This document shows positions 18,902 through 27,400 of a DNA stretch of 45,413 nucleotides, piece by piece (positions within the stretch are counted from its first letter, which is position 1; the number at the start of each line of letters is the position of its first letter). Made by a program: the position numbers and the translations under genes. This stretch comes from a virus: the IMG/VR virus record IMGVR_UViG_3300050821_007995, positions 1 to 45,413 of that record. One strand, 5' to 3'. The notes under the pieces were generated by a model. The model made no database searches, was not told where the DNA came from, and saw only the letters and a list, made by a program, of their open reading frames with translations.

Positions 18902-19888
18902 TCATTGAGTTACCAGTGTGCCCACACAGGTTTGCGTCGCCCAGTTTGCACACATCCATATATTTATACTCTGAATATATGTATCAGTATTATTGGCTTG
19001 ATTTATAGCTCCATTACTCCATACAAAGATTTGATGTAGTACTGTGAGATCACTTGGGTTAGTCAACGTGAAACTCCAGCAGCCAATTTTCTTCCCATCT
19101 ACATAATAACATTTCGCGAAATCTGTCGTATTGCTCGTAAACAGCACACCGAGAGTATGGTACGCTGTCATGTCTAGACGTAGATTGGCGGGCGGACTAG
19201 TAAATAGGCCGTTTGAAATCTGGTAGTTGACCCACTCTATAGTCCCATCCCCGTATATCCAGCCGGTGCCGTCGTTATTATTAGCGTATATCTCCGCGAA
19301 GTCAGGCTCCAGCCAATTACCGGGCTGACTTGTCGCGGCAAGATCGCCGCCGGCTATAGTGCCGGTAATGTTAGTGTTTTGCGAAAATGAGGCGGCGCTT
19401 ATCCGGAAATTAATCTCCATATACATCTGGGGTCCAAGCCAGTTGGTGGCGCTGCCTTGGAAACAATGGTCAGGCCAACAAAGACAGAGAGCCGCGGTGC
19501 TAGAGGTGTCACCGGCATATACTGGGTCTCCGGGGTGAACCTGCCAGTGCAGAACCTGCTTCCCAATCGAGGCATCTGTTTCCATGATAAGGTCGGCGCA
19601 CGGGGCACCCTGCTGGAAACCGTAATAACTATAAACCCAGTGATTGCCCGATGTCGGCCCGCCGCAGCCATCGACCCAGTTTGCAATATTGGAATATGCC
19701 GGTTGCGAGAAGTCGGTGTTAAGCGCGTGTGTCGTGAACCCGGCAGCCTGCGCCGGGGCTGGCAGCCCTCCGACGACGGACTGCGTGATGGTAACCGGGA
19801 TGTCAACCGAAGGGCTCGTGCCAGACAACGCGTAAGCCGGGCCGCTTAAGACGAGGAGGAATACCAATAACAAGTGTTTCATAATCAT
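18902..19888 (-). CDS. Secreted GH16-like glucanase/lectin-fold protein (328 aa)
   Basis: ATG at 19888 overlaps the upstream stop (ATGA). Residues 1-22 are a signal peptide (KHLLLVFLLVLSGPAYAL). Then comes SVDIPVTITQ, shared with the next gene upstream. The rest has a concanavalin-like layout of glycoside hydrolase family 16: MYMEINFRIS, WLEPDFAEIYANN with an E-x-D-x-x-E catalytic-type motif, YHTLGVLFTSN and YYVDGKKIGCW. Several Cys suggest disulfides, consistent with export. It is the last gene of the leftward arm. Likely a polysaccharide-cleaving or -binding enzyme released to the cell exterior; virion association would be unusual with a Sec signal. Confidence 0.75.
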   Translation of the reverse strand: MIMKHLLLVFLLVLSGPAYALSGTSPSVDIPVTITQSVVGGLPAPAQAAGFTTHALNTDFSQPAYSNIANWVDGCGGPTSGNHWVYSYYGFQQGAPCADLIMETDASIGKQVLHWQVHPGDPVYAGDTSSTAALCLCWPDHCFQGSATNWLGPQMYMEINFRISAASFSQNTNITGTIAGGDLAATSQPGNWLEPDFAEIYANNNDGTGWIYGDGTIEWVNYQISNGLFTSPPANLRLDMTAYHTLGVLFTSNTTDFAKCYYVDGKKIGCWSFTLTNPSDLTVLHQIFVWSNGAINQANNTDTYIQSINIWMCANWATQTCVGTLVTQ

Positions 19889-21891
19889 GGAACCGCCATA
19901 TTGCCAATTGTGCCGGTGCAGCCGGGCGGCGGCGGATAGGTCTGCGTGATCCCAGCCGCCGCCCGAGTAGCGAATAGCTGATCCCCGACCTCGGTAACCT
20001 CTGACGGGTCGGGGTAACCGCTAGCAGTAGTCAAGTGAAACGAGGAGTAAGGATAAGACTGCCCTGCAAGCCCTCCCACAAAGATGTTGGTATTCCACAC
20101 ATTCGGTGGATTGGTAAAGAACGTCGGGGCAGGGTTCAGATTGGGACCAATGTAAGCAAACCAGTGTGTCCGCGAAGACTCACCATCTTGAATTACAATG
20201 TTATTGTTAAGATTAAGAGAGAAGATGGCGTTCCCACCCCCTGGCAAGGTCTGCGGCGGGCCGCCATTCTCATCATCCATCGCCCAGCCTATTTGGTTCT
20301 GCTGCGGCGATCCCGGGCCCTTGACAATGGTGTTATTGTCAATGTGACACTCCCGCCCCTCCGGGCAGTCGATCTCCTCACTGTCCACATAGTAAGGGTC
20401 CTGCGAGCCTATGAACAAGTTACACGTGAAGTGGTTTACAAAGCCGCGCGACTTCGCGCCGTGCCCAAACATCGCTTGCTCTGAAAACGTATGGTTCCAA
20501 TCCAGTGTATTGGTATTGTCACCGAAGTATGCGTTATGCTGCGGCCCATTGGGCCCGCCGCATCTCGCGAAATGTAAGTTCTGCACAACATAGTTCACGA
20601 ACGGCTGCGAGTTGCCGCTGAGGATGCAGTCCTCGCCGTCGTGGAGATAGTCATTCCGCATCACGGCATTACCACTGGCTAGGTAGAAGCAGGCAGTAGG
20701 GCCATTTGTGGCCCAGTCAGAGCATTCGAGGTTGTCGAATATTCCGACATCAGTAGCGCCGCCCCAGTAGACGAACGTCCCTTTGCCATTGCACAGAAGG
20801 GTTGAGCCGCCCATGAAGTGGGCAAAGTTACCACCTACCCCTTTGATCCACAGATGCTGTGGGAGATGCCATATACGATCGCTAGTCGGCGCGTTGAACG
20901 GGCTAGCGTTTCCAAACTGAGAGCAGTCATAATAGGCCCCGGCTTGTATAGTGATTAGCGTATTGTCAGTGATACCATTGATATTGGCATTACTGAGCCC
21001 GATTAGGGCGAGGCTCAGCTCAGTGTACTGACACCCGGAAGGGCAAACGGTTATGGTCTGATTTGGGGTGAATGGTTCGGTGAGCGTATTCATAGCTGTC
21101 GGCACGACGGGAGATAGCGTCGCCGGCGTGATGACTGTCGGAGTAACCGCTGTCGCCTTCGACCCACCTTGATTATTCGGCACAAGGACGACTTGTAGAA
21201 ATTGGTAGTTATCACTCGGCGGTGCCGGAACCGTCAAGGCCACGGTCCCGTTATGCACGCCAATGGCAGGCATGGTCCCACTGACCCACTGGTAATCGAG
21301 ACCCTGGACATTCCCATTACTATAAGCGCCTCGCGCGTTACCGATCTGAACATAATCAGTGCCCATTGTATTAGGCGTATTCCTGACCGTAACGTTGACT
21401 ACTGACCCCGGCGCCGGGTTATAATTGTCCACCGTCAGGAACAGTGTCGTGGTATCCGCTGGGTCTACACCCTGGATGGCCATTGTCGTACTAGCCGGTG
21501 AGCCAATCACGCCCGACTGAGTAAGTGTGACTACGATCGTATAGTTGCCTGCAGGGACGTCAGTGCTACCAACCGTGACGGCGCCGGTAGCAGAGTTGAT
21601 CGCAAACTTGCTAGCGTCGGTACCCCCAGTGATCGCCCAGCTTCCAGTAAAGGCAGGCACAAGCGGAAAGATCGTCGCCGCGATTTTACCCACCGGCGTG
21701 TTGGCAGACCCAGCTCCGGCGAGGAACTGGAAGAGGTTGCCAGCTGGCTGAACCACTGGAATTAGCGTTTGGGGAAGCGCTGCGCCGGTTGAGATAGTGA
21801 CCGGAATGTCAACCGGAGAACTCGTCCCCATCAGCGCATACGCCGCTCCACTCGACGCTATAAGCATCGCAATGATGTATAAGTGTCTCAT
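19885..21891 (-). CDS. Secreted beta-helix protein with Ig/cadherin-like N-terminus (668 aa)
   Basis: ATG at 21891 overlaps the upstream stop (ATGA). Signal peptide RHLYIIAMLIASSGAAYA, followed by SPVDIPVTIS, then a cadherin-like module (GKIAATIFPLVPAFTGSW, FAINSATGAVTVGSTDVPAG) and a second Ig-like region. From about residue 270 a parallel beta-helix begins (QTITVCPSGCQYTELSLALI) with repeated NxxxxDGED-type turns and Asn/Cys-rich rungs, as in pectate lyases and tailspikes. A short C-terminal domain follows. Probable secreted polysaccharide-degrading or adhesive protein, related in layout to the protein at 2921-4555. Confidence 0.75.
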   Translation of the reverse strand: MRHLYIIAMLIASSGAAYALMGTSSPVDIPVTISTGAALPQTLIPVVQPAGNLFQFLAGAGSANTPVGKIAATIFPLVPAFTGSWAITGGTDASKFAINSATGAVTVGSTDVPAGNYTIVVTLTQSGVIGSPASTTMAIQGVDPADTTTLFLTVDNYNPAPGSVVNVTVRNTPNTMGTDYVQIGNARGAYSNGNVQGLDYQWVSGTMPAIGVHNGTVALTVPAPPSDNYQFLQVVLVPNNQGGSKATAVTPTVITPATLSPVVPTAMNTLTEPFTPNQTITVCPSGCQYTELSLALIGLSNANINGITDNTLITIQAGAYYDCSQFGNASPFNAPTSDRIWHLPQHLWIKGVGGNFAHFMGGSTLLCNGKGTFVYWGGATDVGIFDNLECSDWATNGPTACFYLASGNAVMRNDYLHDGEDCILSGNSQPFVNYVVQNLHFARCGGPNGPQHNAYFGDNTNTLDWNHTFSEQAMFGHGAKSRGFVNHFTCNLFIGSQDPYYVDSEEIDCPEGRECHIDNNTIVKGPGSPQQNQIGWAMDDENGGPPQTLPGGGNAIFSLNLNNNIVIQDGESSRTHWFAYIGPNLNPAPTFFTNPPNVWNTNIFVGGLAGQSYPYSSFHLTTASGYPDPSEVTEVGDQLFATRAAAGITQTYPPPPGCTGTIGNMAVP

Positions 21892-22514
21892 GGTGCAGCA
21901 CTTGTTGCAAACCCGCTTCCGTTCCACACAAACCACACGGCGCCGGTATTCTTAACATACAGCTGCCCACCATGTGCGACTTCCATCAGGATGGCACAGC
22001 CTTGAAACGCACCGTTCAGGTAAACGACGTAGTCAGATGTATTGCAGATAGACCCGAGCGTCCGACTGCCAACGATCGGACCCCATGACCACACCCCGTT
22101 GCTTGTCGCCAAGGGTGCTCCATTCGGAGCTGACGACATAACCAAATCTGCAGTCGGGTCGAGCTGAACCGCTTCCATTGTAACGTGCTCAGTGGTGCCG
22201 CCCGCGTTTCCAACGCCGCGGCCGTTCGACGCAAGGACCAAATTGCTACCGCTGACCGAGTAAGTATCGGCGTCGTAGTTCGGCGAGACGAAGATATAGG
22301 CTCCCGTAAACGCCGACCCGTCACTCCACACGCCCTGTAATGCCGTGACATTGCCGCTAGTGCCATCGGATGACGGTATAGTCGGCTGAGCCGGCGTTAC
22401 ATTAAGCGTCAATGCCCGATGTGTCACAGTGATTGGTACAGAGACACTGCCAGTCCCGGGCGGGAAGGCAGCATAGGCGGCGCCGATCAGGAATAGAGCT
22501 AGTAGAGCTTTCAT
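21888..22514 (-). CDS. Secreted Ig-like protein (208 aa)
   Basis: ATG at 22514 overlaps the upstream stop (ATGA). Signal peptide KALLALFLIGAAYAAFPPG, then SVSVPITVTHRALTLNVTP and the Ig/cadherin-like phrase AQPTIPSSDGTSGNVTALQ with DGSAFTGAYIFVSP. This module is shared with the genes at 22511 and 40321. The C-terminal half has another small beta domain (SDYVVYLNGAFQGCAILME and LYVKNTGAVWFVWNG), a pattern often found at the ends of phage fibre or cell-surface proteins. Function unknown, probably exported binding protein. Confidence 0.7.
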   Translation of the reverse strand: MKALLALFLIGAAYAAFPPGTGSVSVPITVTHRALTLNVTPAQPTIPSSDGTSGNVTALQGVWSDGSAFTGAYIFVSPNYDADTYSVSGSNLVLASNGRGVGNAGGTTEHVTMEAVQLDPTADLVMSSAPNGAPLATSNGVWSWGPIVGSRTLGSICNTSDYVVYLNGAFQGCAILMEVAHGGQLYVKNTGAVWFVWNGSGFATSAAP

Positions 22515-23197
22515 TGTGTCGCTATCACCTGAATAGTGTCAACTAGTGTCTGCGCATTAGGCCCAACACCAGGCCCGCTTGGATTGACGATAATGTTGTT
22601 GCCCGAAAGGGCAAAGATCGAACTTGGATTGTTGCTAAGCGTCAGACTTCCAGTCCAAGGCGTGCCGTCATCCATGACGACCGAGACGGTCGCCACAACC
22701 GTTCCGGCTGGCGTCGTATCGGGTATATTTGGCATCGCCGGATTAACCGTTACGATCGGGAGCGGGTCACGACTGAATGCTTGTATACTCCACTTAAGTG
22801 GGAGTATTGGTCCCACAGAATTCCGCATCCCGGTCGGCTGGGCGGAAAGAAGCAAATACGCTACATATGTCCACACGCCTGGGGTTCCTACAGCACCATA
22901 CTGCGCTGTATTCAATGGCAATGTAGCCTGCGCGTGGTTCTGAAACCAACCATTGACCTGCGTGCCGCCAGTCAGCGTAAGCGCTGTCCATGTCTGCCCG
23001 TTTGTAGATACGTAAGCTGTATTCCATACATACTGTGTGTTCACGCCTTCGGCGCCGAAGGTAAGCACAAGGCTCGCGCCTTCGGCTATGCTTAGATGCA
23101 ATGGCTGCGGAGCAGTCGCGAAGACATTCCACGGCGCGGCAAATGCGGCAGGAACCGCAGCCGGCCCTACAGGCCAATATGCAAACTGAGCGGTCAC
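22511..23197 (-). CDS. Ig-like structural protein (228 aa)
   Basis: GTG at 23197 overlaps the upstream stop (GTGA). No signal peptide. The first 130 residues are beta-rich (ASLVLTFGAEGVNTQYVW, TNGQTWTALTLTGGTQVNG, WTYVAYLLLSAQ). The C-terminal 90 residues are one Ig/cadherin-like module (IVTVNPAMPNIPDTTPAGTV, MDDGTPWTGSLTLS). It lies between the ejection proteins and the exported proteins. Probably a virion appendage or an anchor for them; inferred from the shared module. Confidence 0.7.
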   Translation of the reverse strand: MTAQFAYWPVGPAAVPAAFAAPWNVFATAPQPLHLSIAEGASLVLTFGAEGVNTQYVWNTAYVSTNGQTWTALTLTGGTQVNGWFQNHAQATLPLNTAQYGAVGTPGVWTYVAYLLLSAQPTGMRNSVGPILPLKWSIQAFSRDPLPIVTVNPAMPNIPDTTPAGTVVATVSVVMDDGTPWTGSLTLSNNPSSIFALSGNNIIVNPSGPGVGPNAQTLVDTIQVIATQ

Positions 23198-25926
23198 TGA
23201 AGCATCTTAACGTAGCTCTCTGGATCTGACACTGCTCCCCCCACAACTCGTCCGGTTACATTGAACCTCAAAGCGTATTGTCGCATGATCTTAGCCGTTT
23301 GCTCGTCCAACTCGCGACTGTCCGGCCGCAGCTTCGCTGCCCGCCGAAGCAATGGCTCAACGTTCTGCATCTTAAATATTCGGCTGCCGAAATTATAAAG
23401 GCTATGAGCTATGAAGCCACTTGCGGCAAGCGTAGCGCCTTCAGTAACATGTCCAGTAATTATGCGCTCTAGCCCTACAATGCCAAGATAACCGCTCCAG
23501 CCAAAGATACGGCCATGTGCATGGCTTGCCACCCGGCCGGTAAGGCCGTCCTCGGTAAGCCTTTGGCTTATCTTCGCGAAGCCTTCGAGCTTGGCGTATT
23601 CGTCTCGCGTTAGCAGGTGCCGGAGCGCCGCTCCGTGGTCGAGGATATATTGGTGTATCTTCGTTGGATCAAACAGCGGTCCCTTAGCATTCGGCCCAGC
23701 CTCCATGAGCATCTGATGCATGACATCATTTGTAATAGCCTTCTGGGCCTCCGGCCCAGAGACAATCCTCTTTAAACCTTCGATTTCCTCATAGTCTCCC
23801 CTTTTAATAACATCCTTCAACCATCCGTAGAAGTGCGCCTGACTGAACTCAGCAGCTCCTCGAGCTGTTTGCCAGTCGCTTCCAAATCGTTCCTGCATGC
23901 CACGTTTGACAGCACCGAATGCACCTCTAAGAGGTCCAACAGGGGTAAACTTTCCACCAGCGTCGCGAACTGCTGCCCCAGCTTCACCTTCCATTCCTCG
24001 TATAAGACGTCGGATAGCTCCTTTTTTGGCCGCGTCACCGGCCTGTCGGTGGACGGTTTGTAAGTATTGTATACCTTTAGCATAGTTAGCTCCAGTGATT
24101 GGACGCTCGACATACGGCGCCGGCGCCACTGGCGGCTTGTCACCCTTGGCGATCGCCCGGTTCATATGAGCCTGGATAAGTGTCGGACCAGCATTAGTCC
24201 CCGCTTTAGCCTTAATCTTATCCCGCCACTCAGTCATTGCCTTCTGAAACTTATCATCAGCAACCTTAGCGGCGTCCCTTCGGGCTTCCTCAGCATGCAC
24301 CCCCATTATCTTTAGTGCCTGCTCAGAAATCCCATGGATCGCCGGCGTCCCCTTCTCTTCTTCCACCGCCTGCCGAGCTTGCGCCGCAAGCTGTTGCGAT
24401 AGCAGCTGTGCCTTCTCCACGCTCGCCCGCATCTCCGCATCTTGCTTGCCAAGCGTGTCAAGGACCGCATCCTTGACCTTGCTTACATTCGGGCCAAGGT
24501 TTTGTGCGGCGTCGGCCAGCTCCTTTATAAAGGTCTTCTGCGCCCCTTCATCTACGATATGCCGTAGCGTCCACGCCGCAGCCTTGGCGAAGGGGAGACC
24601 AAGTGCTCCGCCAAAGAGAGCGCCTATTGGCGCTTCCCACAGTCGATCGTTTGGGTCGGCATTTGGATTGAATTGAAGACCACTAGCCGCTGCGCCACCA
24701 GCCGCGCCACGGGCGATTAGTGGAACCTTGGCAGCAAGCGCTCCCACCTGTGGGATAAGAGCCTTCGCTCCAGCTGTGACAAGCCCGCCTGCTCCCATAA
24801 TCCCGGCTGTCATGCCAAATACTTGACCGGCGAAGCCGACGTACGGGTGAGCGTCGGCCGCACCAGCATACCGCTCATCAAGCTTATTCTTCCAGTCCGT
24901 CATCTTCTGCGCCTGCTCCGGCGCGACTTGCTCAAGCACAGCCTGAGCGGCGCCGAACGGAACATTTAACAGCTCCTTCGCCGCACCCGCTGCGAACGCA
25001 TTATAGGCTCCCATGAAGCCTTCTTCATCCTCCGGGGCTTCGCCATATGGTGTAGAAGGATCAGGCACACTGGCCGGCGTCCCCTGCGGCCCAGGCGAAC
25101 CATCACTCGGATGCTTAAATGTGCTCCATATGTCATGAAGGTCTGAATTCGTCAGCGCTCCCTTTGACGCCACAAAGCGCCGGCCCGGACTATCCAGGTT
25201 CGAATGTCCAAGTACACCATCGATATACTTGTGTACTTGTTTCGCTAACTCATCGTCTGGCCTGCCCTTCGCTATCCAATCATCGATCTTCGCCGGCCCA
25301 GCAACATATCCACCGAGCGCATCCTCCCAATTTCCATATTTCTCATGCAGCTGCGAGAGCCGTTTCTCTCCCAGCTCCCGACTGATATTCCCATCAGTCT
25401 TATACGCATCGTCCTTCGCTCCCATCTCCCTAGCTGTAGCTTCCTGCAGTCCCATAAGGCCATAGGCCCGCCCAGACTTAGTCTCCGGCCCAACGGCTAA
25501 CGGGTTACCGTGGCTCTCAACCCATTGCACACCGGCAGAGACAAGTCCAAGGTCCTCCTTCCCGCCAATCCGGCGCTTCTGTTCCTGTACAGGCGGCGCC
25601 TTCGGCGTCTCTCGCGCTTGCGGGCCATAATCCTTCGCTTGTTGCTCGTGTAATTGTTTCGCATACGCCGTAGCTTGCTCTGGCGACCCAAATTTCCCTA
25701 AATGCTGACCAGATTGATGATATTGATCTATAGCTTCTTTTTCAGACAGAATACGGCTGCCATCAGCCGCGACAGTCGGAATGAGAACTTCTTTTCCATC
25801 CTCATTAAAAGACATCGACCGGACAGTGCTGTATGAGCCATCCGGGTTGTTAACCACTGGACGCTTCTTAAGATCGATATTTCCCGCGTCTGGCGTCCAT
25901 AGTGCGTTTAGGTCTATTTCAGCCAC
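23194..25926 (-). CDS. Internal virion/ejection protein with lytic transglycosylase domain (910 aa)
   Basis: GTG at 25926, 1 nt after the upstream stop. After about 120 residues with a repeated phrase (NPDGSYSTVRSMSFNEDGKE, common in phage internal proteins), residues about 130-230 are an SLT-type transglycosylase: GVQWVESHGNPLAVGP (catalytic Glu) and GRAYGLMGLQEATA, then GGYVAGP. The remaining 650 residues are Ala-rich helices with Gly-rich hydrophobic stretches (AGQVFGMTAGIMGAGGLV) suited to membrane insertion. It corresponds to the large ejected proteins of podoviruses that dig through peptidoglycan and form the DNA channel. Homology to a specific phage protein is not claimed. Confidence 0.85.
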   Translation of the reverse strand: MAEIDLNALWTPDAGNIDLKKRPVVNNPDGSYSTVRSMSFNEDGKEVLIPTVAADGSRILSEKEAIDQYHQSGQHLGKFGSPEQATAYAKQLHEQQAKDYGPQARETPKAPPVQEQKRRIGGKEDLGLVSAGVQWVESHGNPLAVGPETKSGRAYGLMGLQEATAREMGAKDDAYKTDGNISRELGEKRLSQLHEKYGNWEDALGGYVAGPAKIDDWIAKGRPDDELAKQVHKYIDGVLGHSNLDSPGRRFVASKGALTNSDLHDIWSTFKHPSDGSPGPQGTPASVPDPSTPYGEAPEDEEGFMGAYNAFAAGAAKELLNVPFGAAQAVLEQVAPEQAQKMTDWKNKLDERYAGAADAHPYVGFAGQVFGMTAGIMGAGGLVTAGAKALIPQVGALAAKVPLIARGAAGGAAASGLQFNPNADPNDRLWEAPIGALFGGALGLPFAKAAAWTLRHIVDEGAQKTFIKELADAAQNLGPNVSKVKDAVLDTLGKQDAEMRASVEKAQLLSQQLAAQARQAVEEEKGTPAIHGISEQALKIMGVHAEEARRDAAKVADDKFQKAMTEWRDKIKAKAGTNAGPTLIQAHMNRAIAKGDKPPVAPAPYVERPITGANYAKGIQYLQTVHRQAGDAAKKGAIRRLIRGMEGEAGAAVRDAGGKFTPVGPLRGAFGAVKRGMQERFGSDWQTARGAAEFSQAHFYGWLKDVIKRGDYEEIEGLKRIVSGPEAQKAITNDVMHQMLMEAGPNAKGPLFDPTKIHQYILDHGAALRHLLTRDEYAKLEGFAKISQRLTEDGLTGRVASHAHGRIFGWSGYLGIVGLERIITGHVTEGATLAASGFIAHSLYNFGSRIFKMQNVEPLLRRAAKLRPDSRELDEQTAKIMRQYALRFNVTGRVVGGAVSDPESYVKMLQ

Positions 25927-25927
25927 G

Positions 25928-27400
25928 TTACCGGCCTTCCAAGTCTGGCCGCTTCACGCCAGTAACTTTCTCAACGGTCTGCTTCAACGTACCGTGTTCC
26001 GGTCCCTGTAGTGCCTTCGTTACTGCCACAGCTTGCTCCGGTGTCACACCGAACATGCGAGCAAAGTCATTAAGCTGCTGCCCCTTTGCCGTATTGCCAT
26101 TCCCCACATCAACTGACTGCTCACCGCTTAGCTCCTTCGATCCACCCTTCACCGGCTCAAACGTCTTCGGATTGATTTGCTGTCCCTTATAGAAGATAGC
26201 CTTTCCATCTTTGGTGTACCAAAGCGTGTCCGTCGTATCTGTGATCTTCTTTAACCCTGCTATACTACTATCGATTGCTTCTAGGTTCCTCTGTGGATCT
26301 TTCGCGTACTCTGCGCGTATACTTTCCATCCGAGCGGTTTGATTATGGATGTACTGATTAACATCCATAATTTGCTGGATCTTATCCTTGATGACTGTGG
26401 GAGAGACGTCCTTTGCCAGATCCACCCGTGTCTTACCTGTGAAGCCACTGCCGCTAGTCGCGGAAGTCTGTACCTGCTGGTGCGCCGCCGCGACGAGCGC
26501 AGTAAACGCCGGATCAGTTCCATAACCATGAGATGTTAGAAGCTGCTTGAAGTATCCGCTAATGCCACCTTGCGCTTTCGGATCATTTTCAATAGACTTT
26601 AGAACAGTTCCCATATCTTCAGTCAGCGACGCAGCATTCGCCACCTGTTGTCGATCTACATTTTCCAGCGGCTTTGTCCCAGCTTTAGCTTTATCCTGGG
26701 CCGCAATCCTTGCCGTTTCCCTTGGCCCGACTTCCTCCGCGGCGGTTTGTGCCTTCGTTGTTGCCGCAATACCACTCGCCGCCGCCTTAGGCCCGCCCAA
26801 CGCTCCTTCAAGCTGAATAGCATACCACTGCGCCGGATCCATTCCCTCTGGGGGCTTATTCGTCGCAAGTGTACGCGCTAGCGCATCTCTTCGGCCTTGC
26901 TCATCCTGCAACTCTTGAGCTGTCTTCTGCCCAGTTAGTTCAAGGTTATGAGCTTCTAGCGGTGTCTTCATTCCCCGCGCAGTAATCTCGCCTGCAAGGT
27001 TCTCTCGTTGAAGCGGCTGCGCCGCTACCTTGCCCTGAAGCTCTTGCTGCTGAAGCGGCGCCATCTGCGCCTGCGTCTGCGTCTGCTGCTGAACTTGAAC
27101 ATTCCGTGATCGGGCAAGATCGGTCTCTGCTTGGGTATGTGCTGTAGCAATCCCCGATTGTGCTTGTTTAAGGATAGCTTGCCGCATGGCAAGGCCATGA
27201 TCGCCATACCGTTGGCCTATCAGATACGGCTTATCTTGAGGAATAATACTATCATCCGCCTCAATATCATGTATTCCTTTCATCACGCGTTGATTATTGC
27301 TGTCATTCAGCTTCCGGCTAACGAACGCGCCCACGAGAGAGCCAAGGCCCTCTCCGACCATTGTCCATCGCTTATCCTCCGGAAGGTAGACGACAGACAT
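25928..27400 (-). CDS. Gln-rich internal virion protein (490 aa)
   Basis: ATG at 27400 overlaps the upstream stop (TAATG). A short Gly-rich N-terminus (GEGLGSLVGAFVSRK) is followed by a very Gln-rich helical region (VQVQQQTQTQAQMAPLQQQE) and a helical C-terminal half. Proteins of this type lie inside podovirus heads and are ejected with the DNA. No catalytic motif. Its position between two other ejection-type genes supports the call. Confidence 0.75.
   Translation of the reverse strand: MSVVYLPEDKRWTMVGEGLGSLVGAFVSRKLNDSNNQRVMKGIHDIEADDSIIPQDKPYLIGQRYGDHGLAMRQAILKQAQSGIATAHTQAETDLARSRNVQVQQQTQTQAQMAPLQQQELQGKVAAQPLQRENLAGEITARGMKTPLEAHNLELTGQKTAQELQDEQGRRDALARTLATNKPPEGMDPAQWYAIQLEGALGGPKAAASGIAATTKAQTAAEEVGPRETARIAAQDKAKAGTKPLENVDRQQVANAASLTEDMGTVLKSIENDPKAQGGISGYFKQLLTSHGYGTDPAFTALVAAAHQQVQTSATSGSGFTGKTRVDLAKDVSPTVIKDKIQQIMDVNQYIHNQTARMESIRAEYAKDPQRNLEAIDSSIAGLKKITDTTDTLWYTKDGKAIFYKGQQINPKTFEPVKGGSKELSGEQSVDVGNGNTAKGQQLNDFARMFGVTPEQAVAVTKALQGPEHGTLKQTVEKVTGVKRPDLEGR

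Noticed and set aside
22794-23246. 150-codon minus-strand ORF
   Set aside because: Overlaps the better supported Ig-like gene and the end of the ejection protein; Cys/Arg-rich out-of-frame composition.
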